From Immersiella caudata (taxonomy: Eukaryota > Ascomycota > Sordariomycetes > Sordariales > Lasiosphaeriaceae): DNA of 64,000 nucleotides. The stretch is taken from contig JAULSU010000006.1 of assembly GCA_030512335.1 (NCBI GenBank), positions 1,922,001-1,986,000 on the forward strand, read 5' to 3'. This document shows positions 46,073 through 58,411 of the stretch, piece by piece; positions within the stretch are counted from its first letter, which is position 1; each line of letters starts with the position of its first letter. The notes under the pieces are model-generated. The model saw nothing but the letters and a program-made list of their open reading frames with translations. It made no database searches and was not told the origin of the DNA. The position numbers and the translations under genes were made by a program.

Positions 46073-49000
46073 ATTGGGTGCTGGGGTGAGAAAGCAAAGC
46101 CCGACGAGAGAGCAGAAACTGGAGCTTTCCAAGCCACCCAAGAAGAAATGCAAGGCAACAAATGCCGGCCCAAGAGAAAGAAGAAGCGAGGTTAAGCCTC
46201 CGCAACGGGTGCAGCCGCCCCGCCGGACAAGTCGGCAGCACTTATGTAGAACGATCCCTGTGGGCACGGTTGGAGGGCCAGCCACTGTGATGTGCGGTCC
46301 ATGTCGTGGCGTGCCGGGTTCGGTCCGCCTGCTCAGAGTGGAAAAGGGGAGGGGTGTCGGCCCCACGGAGGAGGCAGTCGCGAACGAGCAAGAAATCAGG
46401 TATAGACGGAAGAAAGACTTACAGTGAGCAACTTGCTGATCGAGCTCGGGGGACGGCTGCTGCTGCAGGCTGCTGAAACTTGTTCAGTCGACGGCCTGAC
46501 AGCAGATGGCGACGGAGGAGATCTTGCGGTCGGTCGCGGCGGCAGGGGGTGAATGAGATTTTCTGATTCTTTATTTGCGCGTTAACGGTGACCAGAGATG
46601 CGGAGATAGGTCGGGTCGATGGGGGGTGGGGTGGGGTTCTGCGATCCTGCTTGGCGCAGATGCGCTGGGAGGAGGAGAACTCACAAATGATGCCTCACAG
46701 TCGGCGATGAGATCAGCTCTCTTGCAGTCGGGATGCGGCAATCTCTACTCAAGCGTCACGGCTGGGATATGGGTTTGAGGGAAACGGTGGGTGTCGGTGA
46801 CACGCGGGATTAGGTTGTCACCAGTTCGGGATGGTGAGGTAAGGTCGCAGACGTGGGAAGGTGGAATCGCGGGGTCGAAATACCTGCGCGGCAGCAGACG
46901 CACCACCCGACCGTGGACGTGAGTCTACGGGACAATCGCCTGGGTAGCGGGGTGTTGATTAAAGACCAGTTTACTTTGAGTAGAGCGAACCCTCAATGGA
47001 GATTAGGAGCGTGGGTTTGGTAGGAATATTTGCAAGTAGCCATGTGCTCCAGCTTTGGGTCAGCATGGACGGGAGCGCCAAAGCCACAACGCTGCACCTA
47101 TTTCACGACCAGGTCTCAAAGTTCCACGTCCTTCTGAGCATCTCTTTGTTTTCGTCGTAGCCACCCAAATAGATGCCCGTACACTTAGACCCGACCGCTG
47201 GGCTCTGGCCACTGAGATCAGCTATAGCGGAAAGTCAAGTTACCGCCTTCATCATTGTCACTTTCTGACCCGCAACTATCACCCCATGGTTCTTGCTCTT
47301 GCATCCAGAGTCCCAAAATTCTCTGTCGCCTCCTCCACTACAAAACAGAACTACCCCGGTCGTCACCGTTTTGGGTGGGTCGGGGGGACGGGACATGTGG
47401 ACACGCCGCTCTGGTATCTAGGTTCCACCTCTGTTGATGTGGGATTTATTCACCTTGCAGGCCTGTTGGTGCCGGACTTCCAGAATGCTGGGAAAGCGTG
47501 GTTCGGGCAGCTCTAATGCCCCCCGGCCGGCCAAATTTGTCCTCCTGGGTTTGCCGCCTGCCCGTGCGGCTGATGGTGGAAAACTCTCATCGGTTTGCAA
47601 GCTTGCATAAGGGAGAGCACTGCAGTGTTGCGATGCCGAGATCAGAGGATCGACACCCCAATACCTGCCGCGCTGCCGTGACGCGAGGTGCTATACCCGT
47701 TGATCGGTTACCCAGGAGCTGACATATCGCCTCATCTCTACGCTACAAGACAAACAGACGACAGCGTCTGGCGTTCTTCATGAGGCTTCAGCCGCATTTT
47801 GATCCGCCTCTTGATCCGCACCATCGCTTTGTTCCGATCACGCGAGGAGACGACGTCGCGATGTTCTGGTGGTTTGACGCCCCTGCCTCTCCGTCTCGAG
47901 TCGGCCCATCTTCTCAGAGCTTGGAGCTTGGAGCTTGCCTCAAAACCGGATGTGACCGTGGTCATGCATGGCGATGAAGGTCCAGGCTCTTGGGATCTCC
48001 TCCCAATGAAACAGCTCACCGCAACTCTCCCGTCTCGCCCATCTGCTCATCTCGTCGACCAGCAAAAAGCCGGTACCGGCACCCGTTGAGAGTCGTTTTG
48101 GTGGACAGGAGACAGCGTGGAGGGGCTCGATGACATTGGAAATTGGCTGCAAAAAGAGGGGTCCCCCGTCACTTTCGACGTCATCCCGCATTTCTGTCCT
48201 AATCAGTACTAGGGTGCACAGCAGGTGCAGGGGTCATTTGTCGGGGTCTTCTCCGACCTCTGGTCGCTCACAAGTCACCTCACCTATCTGGAAATCATCG
48301 AAAATCAGAGCTATGGACAACAGTATCGTGAACAGTTTGTTGGGACCAGCCTCACTTCGGTTTGGAGGGGGACGAGACGGGAACCAAGGACGACGCTGGG
48401 TGCAGCTCTTGGGCGCTGGCACCAACCCAGCCTCCCGAGCCGAAAAGTGGGTGGATGATGACGGGTGCAGCGATCCCTGCATACGCAACGACGTGCCTTG
48501 GAGTTTTCTGCGTTAGGACTCCGTTCCGCTTCGACAACCGAAGCCCCTCGCCCCAGGTGACCGGATATCGGCACAGCGATTCCGCACAAAACCAGATGTC
48601 CAGATGGAAAACACCCCAACAAGCGCCAGCAAAAAGCAGAATGCTTCCCCCGGCGGGACTTCCCAGCGGGGGGGGGGGGGAACTGGTTTCACGAGTCACG
48701 TCAAGCACGTGGTGCGACTGATGAGCAAAATGCACAGCAGACAGTCTTCTTCACTGTCCAGCGCCGCTGTAACAGCCGTTTCTACACTCCCCAATGTAGC
48801 CGATCAGCAAACCCCGTCTCTTCGCTGCTGAATAATCATAGGCTGAGCTTGTACGGCGGCGATGGCTCCCATCCTGGGCCGTGACCAGCTAACGGACCCC
48901 TCGACGCGGTTAACAAAATGAGTCTCTTTTTTTGCACAGTGCTGTTCCCCTACCGGTCGCCCATAACCCCTTGAAACTTGGTGTTAGTGCCCTGGTCACA

Positions 49001-50295
49001 AAAGGGACTTATTTTGTCAACCGCGTGCCCTCACATCAGACATCACAAATGCAGTACCTCCGCAGCACAGGCCGATTAGAGATCGGTTGACGTACCTACA
49101 GGGTACAGGATGTACATGCGCGGCCCTCCCGTTCGTCCCAAAGTCTGGGTGATCGTTTCCTATTTTACTTTTGTTTCCACTCCACTGGCAGCCAAAAAGC
49201 GTTGAAAAGCAGCTGGAAATGCCCGGGACGTTACCCTTTTCCACCAAGGGTAGGATGCACGATTACGGGGAGCTGTCCAAACAAAGCAGCGACAGTTCGG
49301 CGGGAGCGGACACCTCTCCTGGCCCCTCCCTCTGTCCAACCAGTCCGGGCTGATTTGACTGGCACGGAGTAACGAGTAACGACGTGTCTTTCGAGGGCCC
49401 GCTCCGTCGAAATGAGACTGAGTCTCGCGGGAACCTCACTCGGGACCGGCCATCACATCCCCGATGTCCGAATAGAGAGCAGATCACTAAAAGATCACAA
49501 GTTTTATCTCATATTCGGTCATGGGATCTCCGAGCCTTACGACACCCTTGCATCGATCATTCTCACCAAAATCTATTCTCTGCTGATTATCTCCGACCTT
49601 CAAATGAGTCTAACTCGCCAAGTCAAATACCACCCGAGATTCACGATGTCACCATCCCGAAACCACAAGAAGCACCTCTGTATATAGTCTCACCGTTTTG
49701 GCCCCCTTCCTTATCACGACCTGACTATGGGAAATGACCACTAAGAGAGGGGAAAGAACAAGAAAGGGTCCCCTAAATCCCGCCAACCCGACATGCATGC
49801 AGAAATGCACAGTAACACCTGGAAAACCTGTTTTTGCACAAGCAACCGCCACTCGTTTCCTTCCCACCGGCTCATCCGAACCTATCAGGGTTAGAAGATG
49901 ATGCCCGGGAGCCCACGAGCCTTTGCCTAAAACCATGATGCACCCCCCGTCAAGGAGTCGGCCGTCGAGGGGTGCTGGAAGCTTCCATCACCACCAAAGG
50001 GCCTGTTTCCGTGATGCGAGGAACACATCGACGCCAAGGAGCGGCTAGTCTCTCGTTGTGACCATAACTGTGTTGGCCGTGTAGGGCTGGCTGTGAGCCC
50101 GGATGCCGACATATTGCTTGCTTTCTGCGTCAACGTCAATCAGTCGGCTTGTTACAAGACCGGCCTCGACCGACATGCGTGCTATGTAATAATGATCTGA
50201 TGTCTCAAGGAACCAGAGGGCTGTGGTGCCCAGCGGCTCATCGCAACAAACGGCTCCGAAATGAGCCGATGATAGACTGCCGTGCAGTGATGCCT
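46073..50295. other. Large gene-free region upstream of ypd1
   Basis: 4.2 kb. The ypd1-proximal 400 bp hold the leader and a probable leader intron. The rest has only GC-driven frames (for example 47055-47516, without its own ATG). A G13 run sits at 48668-48680. No RNA gene or transposon recognised. Confidence 0.4.
46081..46422 (-). other. Probable 5'-UTR intron of ypd1
   Basis: A consensus GTAAGT donor at 46422-46417 and a pyrimidine-rich TTTGCTTTCTCACCCCAG acceptor ending at 46081 frame 342 nt, leaving eight leader bases before the ATG. At 342 nt it is far longer than the coding introns here. Confidence 0.5.
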
Positions 50296-51450
50296 TCAGA
50301 GAAGAACCTTGGATGCCACGGTCAACAGCCATGCCGCGTCATGCCACCCGCCCTCGTCTGGTTTAGGTGGAGGAACACGCTCGTCCAGTGCCGTTGTCAT
50401 GCCCTCAAGGCGCCTCGTACTCGAGGTACGTCTGGGTTGGCCCTCTGGCTCGTCTAACTCTCCCTCTGTCGTCTCTCCATCGTCAGATTCTTCCGAGTTC
50501 TCCTCGACTGAGAACAGCTGGACACCCAGAACACTGCCGAACCACGACCCCACGCCGCTGTTGCCCTTTTTTACAAGCCGACGGACGTACGCCTCGTCCT
50601 CAACAGTAGTGTCGACCTCCTCGTCGACTGCTTCGAGTGTTTCGTCCAGATTGACGAAGTCCGGCCCAGAGATATAAGCATCGTCCTCGCTCGTGACCGG
50701 GAAGTACCCTTCTTCCGCCGACCGCAGCTCGAGCGGTGTCATCATCTGGCTGTGGCTCCCCACGCGGCTCTGAGACCGGCTGCCGTACCGACTATAAGGA
50801 GGTGATGAGAAGTGATCTCCGTCTTCTCCACCGGACGCGGGCCCGACACTGTGGCGCCTGCTGCTGCTCCGGCTCGTTACGATTTGTTCCCGCTCGAGAG
50901 CCAGCTCTCGTTCGAATGAGTCGTCCTCCGGGTGCATCCCCGCGAGACTAGTTGAGCTCGCACGCGATACAAGCCATGCCTGGCCTTTGGACTCGCGTGT
51001 TTCGGTTGAGATGAGGGCGCCAGCGCGGAGCATCCAATCCGAATTCGTGCGATCGCGGGAAACGAACGAGTCGTGACTCCGTCGCTTGGCGGTGGGAGAT
51101 GTAGCATGGCAGTGCTGATGTGATGACCGTTGGCGTCCAGCGGATGTGGGTGGGAGATGGGTCGCGGATTTGCTCTTGGGCAGGCGGGCTGCCGAGGAGG
51201 GTACTGACGTGCCTCGGGGTCGGGAGTGGGCCGGTGATCGGCCCGGCGATCGGGAAAGCAGCCGCGGCGTCGTGGGGGCGGATTTCCCCTGCAAGTAGGA
51301 GGGAGGTGCGGTGAAGCTGTCGGAGAAGTCGGGGTCTTCTTGCAGTGGAAGCTTGGTTGTTAGGGGCGCAAGGGAGAGGTGGTTGAGGTTGGTGGAAGAC
51401 CGGTTCTTGCGCCGCGCCGAACTCGAATGTTGGTTGTAAACGACGTCCAT
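50296..51450 (-). CDS. DUF3984 fungal protein
   Basis: Single-exon gene of 384 residues. The N-terminus MDVVYNQHSSSARRKNRSST and following NHLSLAPLTTKLPL, the SPTAKRRSHDSFVSRDRTNSDWMLRAGALIS segment (about 118-150), FGSVLGVQLFSVEE (about 301-315) and the C-terminus GWHDAAWLLTVASKVLL are features of the Pezizomycotina-specific DUF3984 family. The rest is Ser/Arg/Pro-rich and probably disordered, with an acidic stretch before the end (ENSEESDDGETTEGELDE). No catalytic motif or membrane segment is seen and no function is known to me. It is divergent from elp1 across 1.08 kb. Confidence 0.8.
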   Translation of the reverse strand: MDVVYNQHSSSARRKNRSSTNLNHLSLAPLTTKLPLQEDPDFSDSFTAPPSYLQGKSAPTTPRLLSRSPGRSPAHSRPRGTSVPSSAARLPKSKSATHLPPTSAGRQRSSHQHCHATSPTAKRRSHDSFVSRDRTNSDWMLRAGALISTETRESKGQAWLVSRASSTSLAGMHPEDDSFERELALEREQIVTSRSSSRRHSVGPASGGEDGDHFSSPPYSRYGSRSQSRVGSHSQMMTPLELRSAEEGYFPVTSEDDAYISGPDFVNLDETLEAVDEEVDTTVEDEAYVRRLVKKGNSGVGSWFGSVLGVQLFSVEENSEESDDGETTEGELDEPEGQPRRTSSTRRLEGMTTALDERVPPPKPDEGGWHDAAWLLTVASKVLL

Positions 51451-52530
51451 TGTGCCCGGCTTGGTGCACTTGTAGACGGCCTGATATTATGTGGTCTTGA
51501 AACGTCCTTGTAAGCAGGTAAGGTGACTCGAATACGCGGTGTGTGAGAGAGTCGAGCAGTTATGTATTGTTCTAGCCGGGTGGTCGAGAGCTCGTGATGC
51601 GTGGTTCGATTGGAGGCCGAAGATCGTGCAAGGAAGCTTCCTGGGTTCGGGTGGCGCTTGCCTTCCGCTAGTAAGGTGTGTGATAGGCTAGATCTGCGCT
51701 GCAGGGATGATTGGCGCCTGCCGCCACCAGAGGACGAAAAACCTTCTGTGCGCCGCCGAAGACGCCGAGGACTCGGACGGTGAAAGTTGACAACTGCATG
51801 GGTTTTGCTTGGGAAGGGAGATCTTGCTTACACCGTGGGAAAAAAAAAGTATTCGAATTGCATTGGCCATTGAAGAAGAAGGCCAGCAAAAGCATTTACT
51901 GATGATTTCATTAGCGACTAGTGACGGCTGGTTAGACGGTACGAATGTGCCTTCGCACTGGGCTTAGCCGGAGCTGTCGTACCGAAAACCTCTCCCGGGT
52001 CGCGGGCATTGCGGTGCGCCGCAGGTTTCCCTGCCCCGGCTTTCGGCGATGCTTGTAGCGCGTACTTTCAGCCACGCTAAGTTCAAATGACTAACACGGT
52101 GGAGCCCTCTATCAGGCCTGGACACAACGATCAACGCTTCCATCACAAGAAGAGAAATCTAGCGTAGGTGAGGCAACATCAGTTGATTCGCGTCGAAAGG
52201 GGTGCCGTCGGATTCTAATTATTGTGATCCAGCTCGGTACAGACTGGTGGCCGGGGCTCAGCATGACGGAAGCGCCATTGCAGCTCCCACTCCATCAGGG
52301 CTTGCGTGCAGCGTTGGACTAGATCCGAATTGCAACTGCAACTACACTAAATCGGCTTTCATTTTTTCTTGCCACTTGCGCCGTACCACTTTTCTGGCGA
52401 TACTGGGATCTTGACGACCGAGAAATTCCGAGGCCCACGCTGAGAGACCAGAACGGTCTCACAAGGTCAGTGAAGTGGGAATACGAAAGACGGAAAATAT
52501 TGGTGGTTTGCAGCGCAAGCCACTTTCAAG
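51451..52530. other. Divergent promoter region, DUF3984 gene / elp1
   Basis: 1.08 kb between divergent start codons. No recognisable coding or RNA gene, and no clear TATA element. Confidence 0.45.
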
Positions 52531-55500
52531 ATGCGGAACTTGCGAAACATCGGCCATAGCGGCTTCCAGGCGCCGCCCTCGGCCTCGGCCATAACCGCCA
52601 CATGCTGGGACACCGCTAGAGACGAGGTTCTAGTCGCGTACGGCCCGACAACTGACGAGCCGCGAATCGAGTTGGTGCGGCTTAGCAAAGACTCGTCATA
52701 CCCTTCAGCCCTGTAAGTTGAAATTCTCACCTGTCGTCAGCCTTTTTGCTCGGCCTTCGTCGGCCTGACCTCGCCCCTTTCTATGTATCTCATCCTAAAC
52801 TACATTTTGTAGCATACCAAGAAGCATTGCGTCCTGGGAATCTGGTAGCAATGGCTCGCCAGATAACATCAGGAGGCTGCACCACAGCAGCGATACCCGC
52901 ACTACATGCGTCGTCATGGCCGGCGGTGACATTGTCACCGTCACCGAAGACGACGATGGCGGCGCCAGTTCGGCCGATGCACACGTTGAGATCATAGGCA
53001 CGCTGGAGCCATCTATCGAGGCAGCACGTTGGTCTCCTGATGACGAGATGGTGGTCTTCGTTACCGGAAGCGGAAAGGCTGTCTTCATGAGCCGTGACTT
53101 TGATGTCATCACCGAGACAGATCTTGCGCCTGAGGACTTGAAGCTCTCGAAGCACGTCTCAGTCGGCTGGGGTAAGAAGGAGACGCAGTTCCAGGGAAAG
53201 GGGGCCAAGGCCAAAGCACTCCGTGATCCTACCATCCCGGACAGGGTTGACGAGGGAGCCCGTAGTTCAAGAGAAGATGGAAGCTGTAGCATCAGCTGGA
53301 GAGGTGATGGTGCCTATGTTGCCGTGAACTATCTCCAGGAAGGAGTGCGGAGGGTGATTCGTGTCTACAACCGTGACGGCGAGCTGGACAGCGTCAGCGA
53401 GCCTGTTGACGGGCTGGAGGGAAGCCTGAGCTGGCGACCAGAGGGTAATTTGGTGGCTAGTATCCAGCGTCTCGTCGACCGAGTGGATGTGGTATTCTTC
53501 GAGAGGAACGGTCTCCGCCACGGGCAATTTTCGCTGCGAGCACCCAGGGATTCGCCGGATGCCCTTGACGAGTTGTCACTAGAGTGGAACACAGATTCCA
53601 CCGTCCTCGCCGTCACCATGAAAGATAGGATACAGCTGTGGACAACCGGGAATTACCACTGGTACCTAAAACAGGAGATCCCTTGCGGTCCACACCAGGG
53701 GCGGGCGCCTGAAATTTGCTGGCACGCAGAGAAGCCATTGTTGTTTGCGGCAGCAACATCGGGTGAGTCTAGCTCTCTCTGCTATCTGTGACATGCTCCG
53801 TTAACGTCTTCTAGACAGCGTGATTTACGACGAATATGTACTCACCATCGCTAAGGCACCAGCTGTCTCTCCGCATGACTTTGGAGTTGTGGCCGTCATC
53901 GATGGACAGGCCATCAAATTCACCCCTTTTCGAACAGCCAATGTTCCGCCCCCAATGGCGATGGCCGAGGTTGAAGTTGAATCTCCGGTCATCGATGTCG
54001 CTTTCGCCTGGGATACTTCCTCCATGGCCGTACTACACCAATTTGGTGTGAGTGTTTACACCCTTGAGTCCAAGGGTCCCCGTTTGTCTGCTCCAAGATT
54101 TTCCGAGACCATCGCCATCCACAGAACGTCTCCTTATGGTGACCTCCCCCTCCAAATTGCCTTTTCGGGCTCCCAAGAGACTTTTGTTCTGCAGGCAACG
54201 GAATTAGAGCCCAAGCTTCTCTATCACACTGTTCGGGAAGCCCATGAGGCCCCGAGGGCATGGGAAGAAGTCGAGGCTGGGACAGTTATCACCATTAACT
54301 CGTCCGATGATGGTATTATAGTTCAAGATCACCTTGGCGGACTCAGTCAAGTTGCTGGCTTACAAACCACCTCGGTCGGGGAGGCATTCCCTACATTCAT
54401 GCCATGGTCTAACTTTATCTCTCGCGAAGGCCATTTTCTGGCCTTCGGTCTCTCAAGAAACGGACATCTGTATGCTGGTTCTCGACAACTTACGAAGAAC
54501 TGCACTTCGTTTCTTGTCACTTCAAGCCATCTCATCTTCACGACGAGCAATCATCTTGTCAAGTTTGTTCACTTGGACACAGTTGATGGTCAGTGACGGC
54601 CTCTATTTTACCAGCTCAAGTGCTAACCGGCGCAGGCCTTGATGTCCCCCTTGACGATCCGGAGAACGATGAACGATGTCGCAGCGTCGAGCGTGGTGGG
54701 AAACTCGTCACTGCGATGCCGACCAAAATGAGCATTGTTCTTCAGATGCCACGGGGCAACCTTGAGACTATCTACCCGAGAGCAATGGTTCTGGCTGGAA
54801 TCAGAGAGCTCGTCGAGCAGTGCAAGTATGGCGATGCCTTCTTGACCTGTCGAACCCAGCGGGTGGACATGAACATCCTCTACGACCATCGACCCGAGCA
54901 GTTCCTAGAAAATGTTGGGCTTTTCCTTGACCAGGTGAAGGATGCTGCCAACATTGACTTGTTCCTTTCGACGCTTAAGTGAGTATCCCGTCCCGCATCT
55001 TCGACCGTGTGCGCTAATACCGTCCAAGGGAAGAAGATGTGTCGCAGACCATATATCGAGACACCAAAGGTAAACCCACTCCTGACTCGGAGGTCAAGGT
55101 CACCCAGCCAGGAAAGATCAACACCATTTGCGATGCTGTCTTGCAGAGGCTGCGTGCCCAGAAAAACGCAAACCTTCAAAACATCATCACCGCCCACGTC
55201 TGCAAGTATCCTCCCGCGATTGACGATGGACTCACTGTCGTTGCTGAGCTCATGGAAGAAGATGAGAATTTGGCCGAGCAGGCTGTCGAGCACATCTGCT
55301 TCCTCGTCGATGTGAACAAGCTGTTCGACCACGCCCTAGGCCTATACAACTTGGATCTCACCTTGCTCGTGGCCCAGCAGTCGCAGCGCGACCCTCGTGA
55401 ATACCTCCCCTTCATTCAGGAGCTTCACAGGATGCCGGTCCTGAACCGACAGTTCACTATCGACGACAAACTGGGCCGCAGAGAGAAAGCCCTTGGCCAT

Positions 55501-56679
55501 CTCAAGGCCCTTGACAACTTCGAGGACGCTGAGAAATATGTTGTCAAACATAACCTCTATCAACAGGCACTCAGCCTCTACCGTCACGACGAACCACGAC
55601 ACCGTACCCTCACAGATCTCTACGCGGCCTACCTCAAATCCGTCTCCCGGTTCCGCGAAGCCGGTCTCGCCTACGAATCACTCGGTAACTACGCCTTTGC
55701 CGTCGACTGCTACATCAAAGCTGGTGCAACCTCTTGGCGCGAATGTCTCTTCGCCGCTCAGCAACAATCCCCGGCTCTCGCCCCCGGAAAACTCCAAGAG
55801 ATCGCATCCACCCTCGCCGATGCCCTCCTCGAGGCCAAAGACTACACATCGGCCGCAACCATCCATATAGAATACCTCAATGCCATCGAGTCGGCCATCC
55901 ACTGCTTCTGCAAAGGCTACCTCTTTGCCGACGCCATGCGCCTCGTTGCCCTCCGCAACCGACACGACCTCCTCCCCACTGCAATCGACACCGGCCTTGC
56001 CGACGCCTTTTCCTCCAGCACCGAGTTCCTTGCTGATTGCAAAGCCCAACTCAAAGCCCAGGTCCCGCGCGTTGCCGAGCTTCGCAAAAAGGCCCGTGAG
56101 GACCCCCTTGCTTTCTACGAAGGCGAGTATGGCCGCGCAGAGGACATCCCCGATGATGTATCCGTCGCAGCTAGTTCGCGTCTCAGCACCTCCGCCAGTT
56201 TGTTCACTCGTTACACTGGCAAGGCTGGCAGCGTTGGCACCGTGGGGAGCAACGTCTCCAGGGCAACTAGCAAGAACCGAAAGAGAGAGGAGAAGAAGCG
56301 CGCAAGGGGAAGGAAGGGGACGGTTTATGAGGAGGAGTATCTCGTGAATAGCGTGCGAAGGTTGGTTGAGAGAGTAGAGGGGACAAAGGGGGAGGTTGAG
56401 AGGTTGGTGTTTGGGCTGATAAGGAGGGGGATGGCGGAGCGAGCGAGGGTGATCGAAGAGAGCATGGGCGTTGTTTTGGAGGCGTGTAGGGTGGCGGTGG
56501 GCGAGGTTTGGGAAGTTAAGGAAAAGGATGGGGAAGTACTTGGTGAGGAGGTAGAGGGGGTTAGGGCTACGGGAGGCCAGGGTGTTTTCCAGGAGAGCTT
56601 GAAGGCTAGGAAGGTGAAGCAGGATCCACCGGTAGTGGGAGCTTTTGCGAGGTTGGAGTTGTTGGGTGGGAAGAGGTAG
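52531..56679 (+). CDS. elp1: Elongator complex subunit 1 (Elp1/Iki3)
   Basis: Five exons, 52531-52712, 52813-53762, 53815-54588, 54636-54978 and 55029-56679, give 1299 residues, the normal family size. Elp1 is the scaffold of Elongator, which modifies wobble uridines (cm5U) in tRNA anticodons. The N-terminal half is a WD40 double propeller (starting MRNLRNIGHSGF; GRAPEICWHAEKPLLFAAAT closes one unit). The C-terminal half is a TPR-like helical solenoid (LGHLKALDNFEDAEKYVVKH; LAYESLGNYAFAVDCYIKAGA; YKEALxx-type repeats). Near the end, residues about 1165-1185 carry the basic tRNA-binding motif NRKREEKKRARGRKGTVYEE, then YLVNSVRRLVE for dimerisation. All four introns are short and phase-consistent. 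Codon use turns markedly G-rich after about 56280. Confidence 0.96.
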
Positions 56680-57107
56680 ATGGCCAGGATGAATTGGCGT
56701 TGAGGGTTTCGGAGGGTGGCATGGGGTTAGGGTTAGGGTCAAAAGTTATAATATCATGCAATTGACTGAGTTTCACGACTGTGATCACTGAAATGTAACA
56801 AAACCTAACAAGTTGTCTCTTTTAGATTATCTTTTAGTGGTTTTTGCCTTTTTGATGCTCTCTTCCATTCCAGCCTTCTCGGTCACTGTCCACAGCGCCC
56901 TGAGTTTACAGGGTTCTTCAGGGGGCGGGGGGATGGTTGTGGGGCAGCCGGAAAGCTGCGCTCTCACCGCCCCAATTTCACTGGCAGAACTAAAAATTTC
57001 TGGGAACTTTGGCAGCTTGCCCGCGCGCAGCATTTTCCCCAGAAGCTTGCCGCGGACAGACGACCTCGGGGCCTCTGACATTGTGATCTCACCGCACAAG
57101 CACCAAA
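56680..57107. other. Intergenic region between elp1 and nop15
   Basis: 428 bp holding the elp1 3' UTR and the nop15 promoter. Contains the telomere-like repeat at 56723-56738. Confidence 0.5.
56723..56738 (+). repeat. Interstitial telomere-like repeat (two TTAGGG units)
   Basis: GGGGTTAGGGTTAGGG, 370 bp before the nop15 ATG. TTAGGG is the telomeric unit of filamentous ascomycetes and also a binding site of Tbf1/telobox factors in promoters. Confidence 0.6.
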
Positions 57108-58411
57108 ATGGCTCCAGAACTTCGCAAGAGAAAATCAAAGGGTGTGTTATTCTGTCTTTGTGCCATGCTGCGACTTTCAGAGCTAATTCGTGGTTTTAGC
57201 GGCGCTGGATGAGGCTGCTGCTGCGCCTATCGCAGCCAAGAAGGACGCGAAGAAGTCGCCCAAGGTTGAGAAGCGGAAAGGTCAGTTGAGCTTACTTGGT
57301 GGAAATTAGCATTGGCTAACCAATAGCTTGGTATTGTGCAGCAAACGAAGACGCCTCTCCTATTGCAACGAAGAAGCAAAAGGCAATTAAGGGGAAGCCT
57401 GTAGAGAGCCCGGCCCCTAAGAAGGGAAAGAAGGCTGCTGAGGAAATTCCCCAAGAGGAGCAGGAAGAGGAAGCTGTCGTTACCAAGAAGACTACCGCCA
57501 AGGAGAAGCCAGCGAAGAAGGCCGCCGCCAAATCCAAGAAGCAGGTTGCTCCTGAACCCGAGAAGCCAGCACAAGAGGAAGAGGCCATCGCGGAGGATGA
57601 CGAGGCCGAGGAAGAGGTCGATGATGCGACGGAAGCTCTTGTGGAGACCCTCGATGCTGGCGCCGAAGATAACATGGAGGACGAGCCGGTCAGCACCTTT
57701 AAGAAGGGACAGGACGTCGGCAAGGCTCCCAAACCAAAGAAGGCGGCCAAGACCGCCAACAGAGCAAAGGCCAGTGGCAAGACCGGAGTCATGTACCTTG
57801 GGTCCATTCCCCACGGTTTCTATGAGCACGAGATCAAGGAGTACTTCAGCCAGTTTGGCGAGATCGCTCGGCTGCGGGTTGTACGGAGCAGGAAGACGGG
57901 GGCTAGCAAACACAGGGCTTTCATTGAGTTTGCCGACGCCGAGGTTGCGGATATTGCTGCACGTACGATGGACAGCTATCTCCTCTTTGGACACATTCTC
58001 CGCGCTAGGGTGGTGGACCCATCACAAGTGCACCCCGAGTTGTTCAAAGGCAGCAACCGGCGCTTCAAGGCTGTGCCGTGGAATGCCATGGTAGGGCGTC
58101 ACTTGGAGAGACCGCTTGGCGAGACCAAGTGGCAGGCAAAGATCACCAAGGAGGAGAAGCGTAGGGCGGAACGGGCAGAGAAACTCAAGGCTTTGGGGTA
58201 TGACTTTGAGTCGCCCGCGCTGAAAGCTCCCAAGGCACAGGAGGCGATTGAAGGGGCAACTCAAGAGCCTGTCAAGGCTGTGGAGGCTCCGCCGGCCGAA
58301 GTTAGGGAGGACAACGCAGGGGAAGCTGAGAAGGAGGAGCCAACTTCTATCTCACAACCGAAGACGAAGAAGGGGAAGAAAGGAGCCAAGGCCAAGAAGG
58401 TAAAGGCATGA
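57108..58411 (+). CDS. nop15: Nucleolar RRM protein Nop15 (NIFK-like), 60S ribosome assembly factor
   Basis: Three exons, 57108-57141, 57200-57280 and 57342-58411, give 394 residues. Nop15 binds pre-rRNA near ITS2 and is needed for 60S subunit maturation in the nucleolus. The N-terminus (MAPELRKRKSK..) and residues to about 180 are Lys/Ala/Glu-rich and disordered, as in other filamentous fungi. The single RRM spans about 188-264: RNP2 is VMYLGSIP and RNP1 is KHRAFIEF. It is followed by the family-specific tail FKGSNRRFKAVPWNAMVGRH, ERPLGETKWQ and a charged helix (KITKEEKRRAERAEKLKALGYDFE), then another acidic/Lys-rich end. Yeast Nop15 lacks much of the disordered flank, so this protein is longer than its yeast counterpart. 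Confidence 0.92.

Noticed and set aside
47055..47516. 153-codon open frame in the ypd1 upstream gap
   Set aside because: No in-frame ATG near its start, no recognisable family, and opposite frames are equally open.
51600..51620. tRNA B-box-like GGTTCGATTGG
   Set aside because: The ending does not fit the TFIIIC box (no CC), and no acceptor stem or anticodon arm can be drawn around it.
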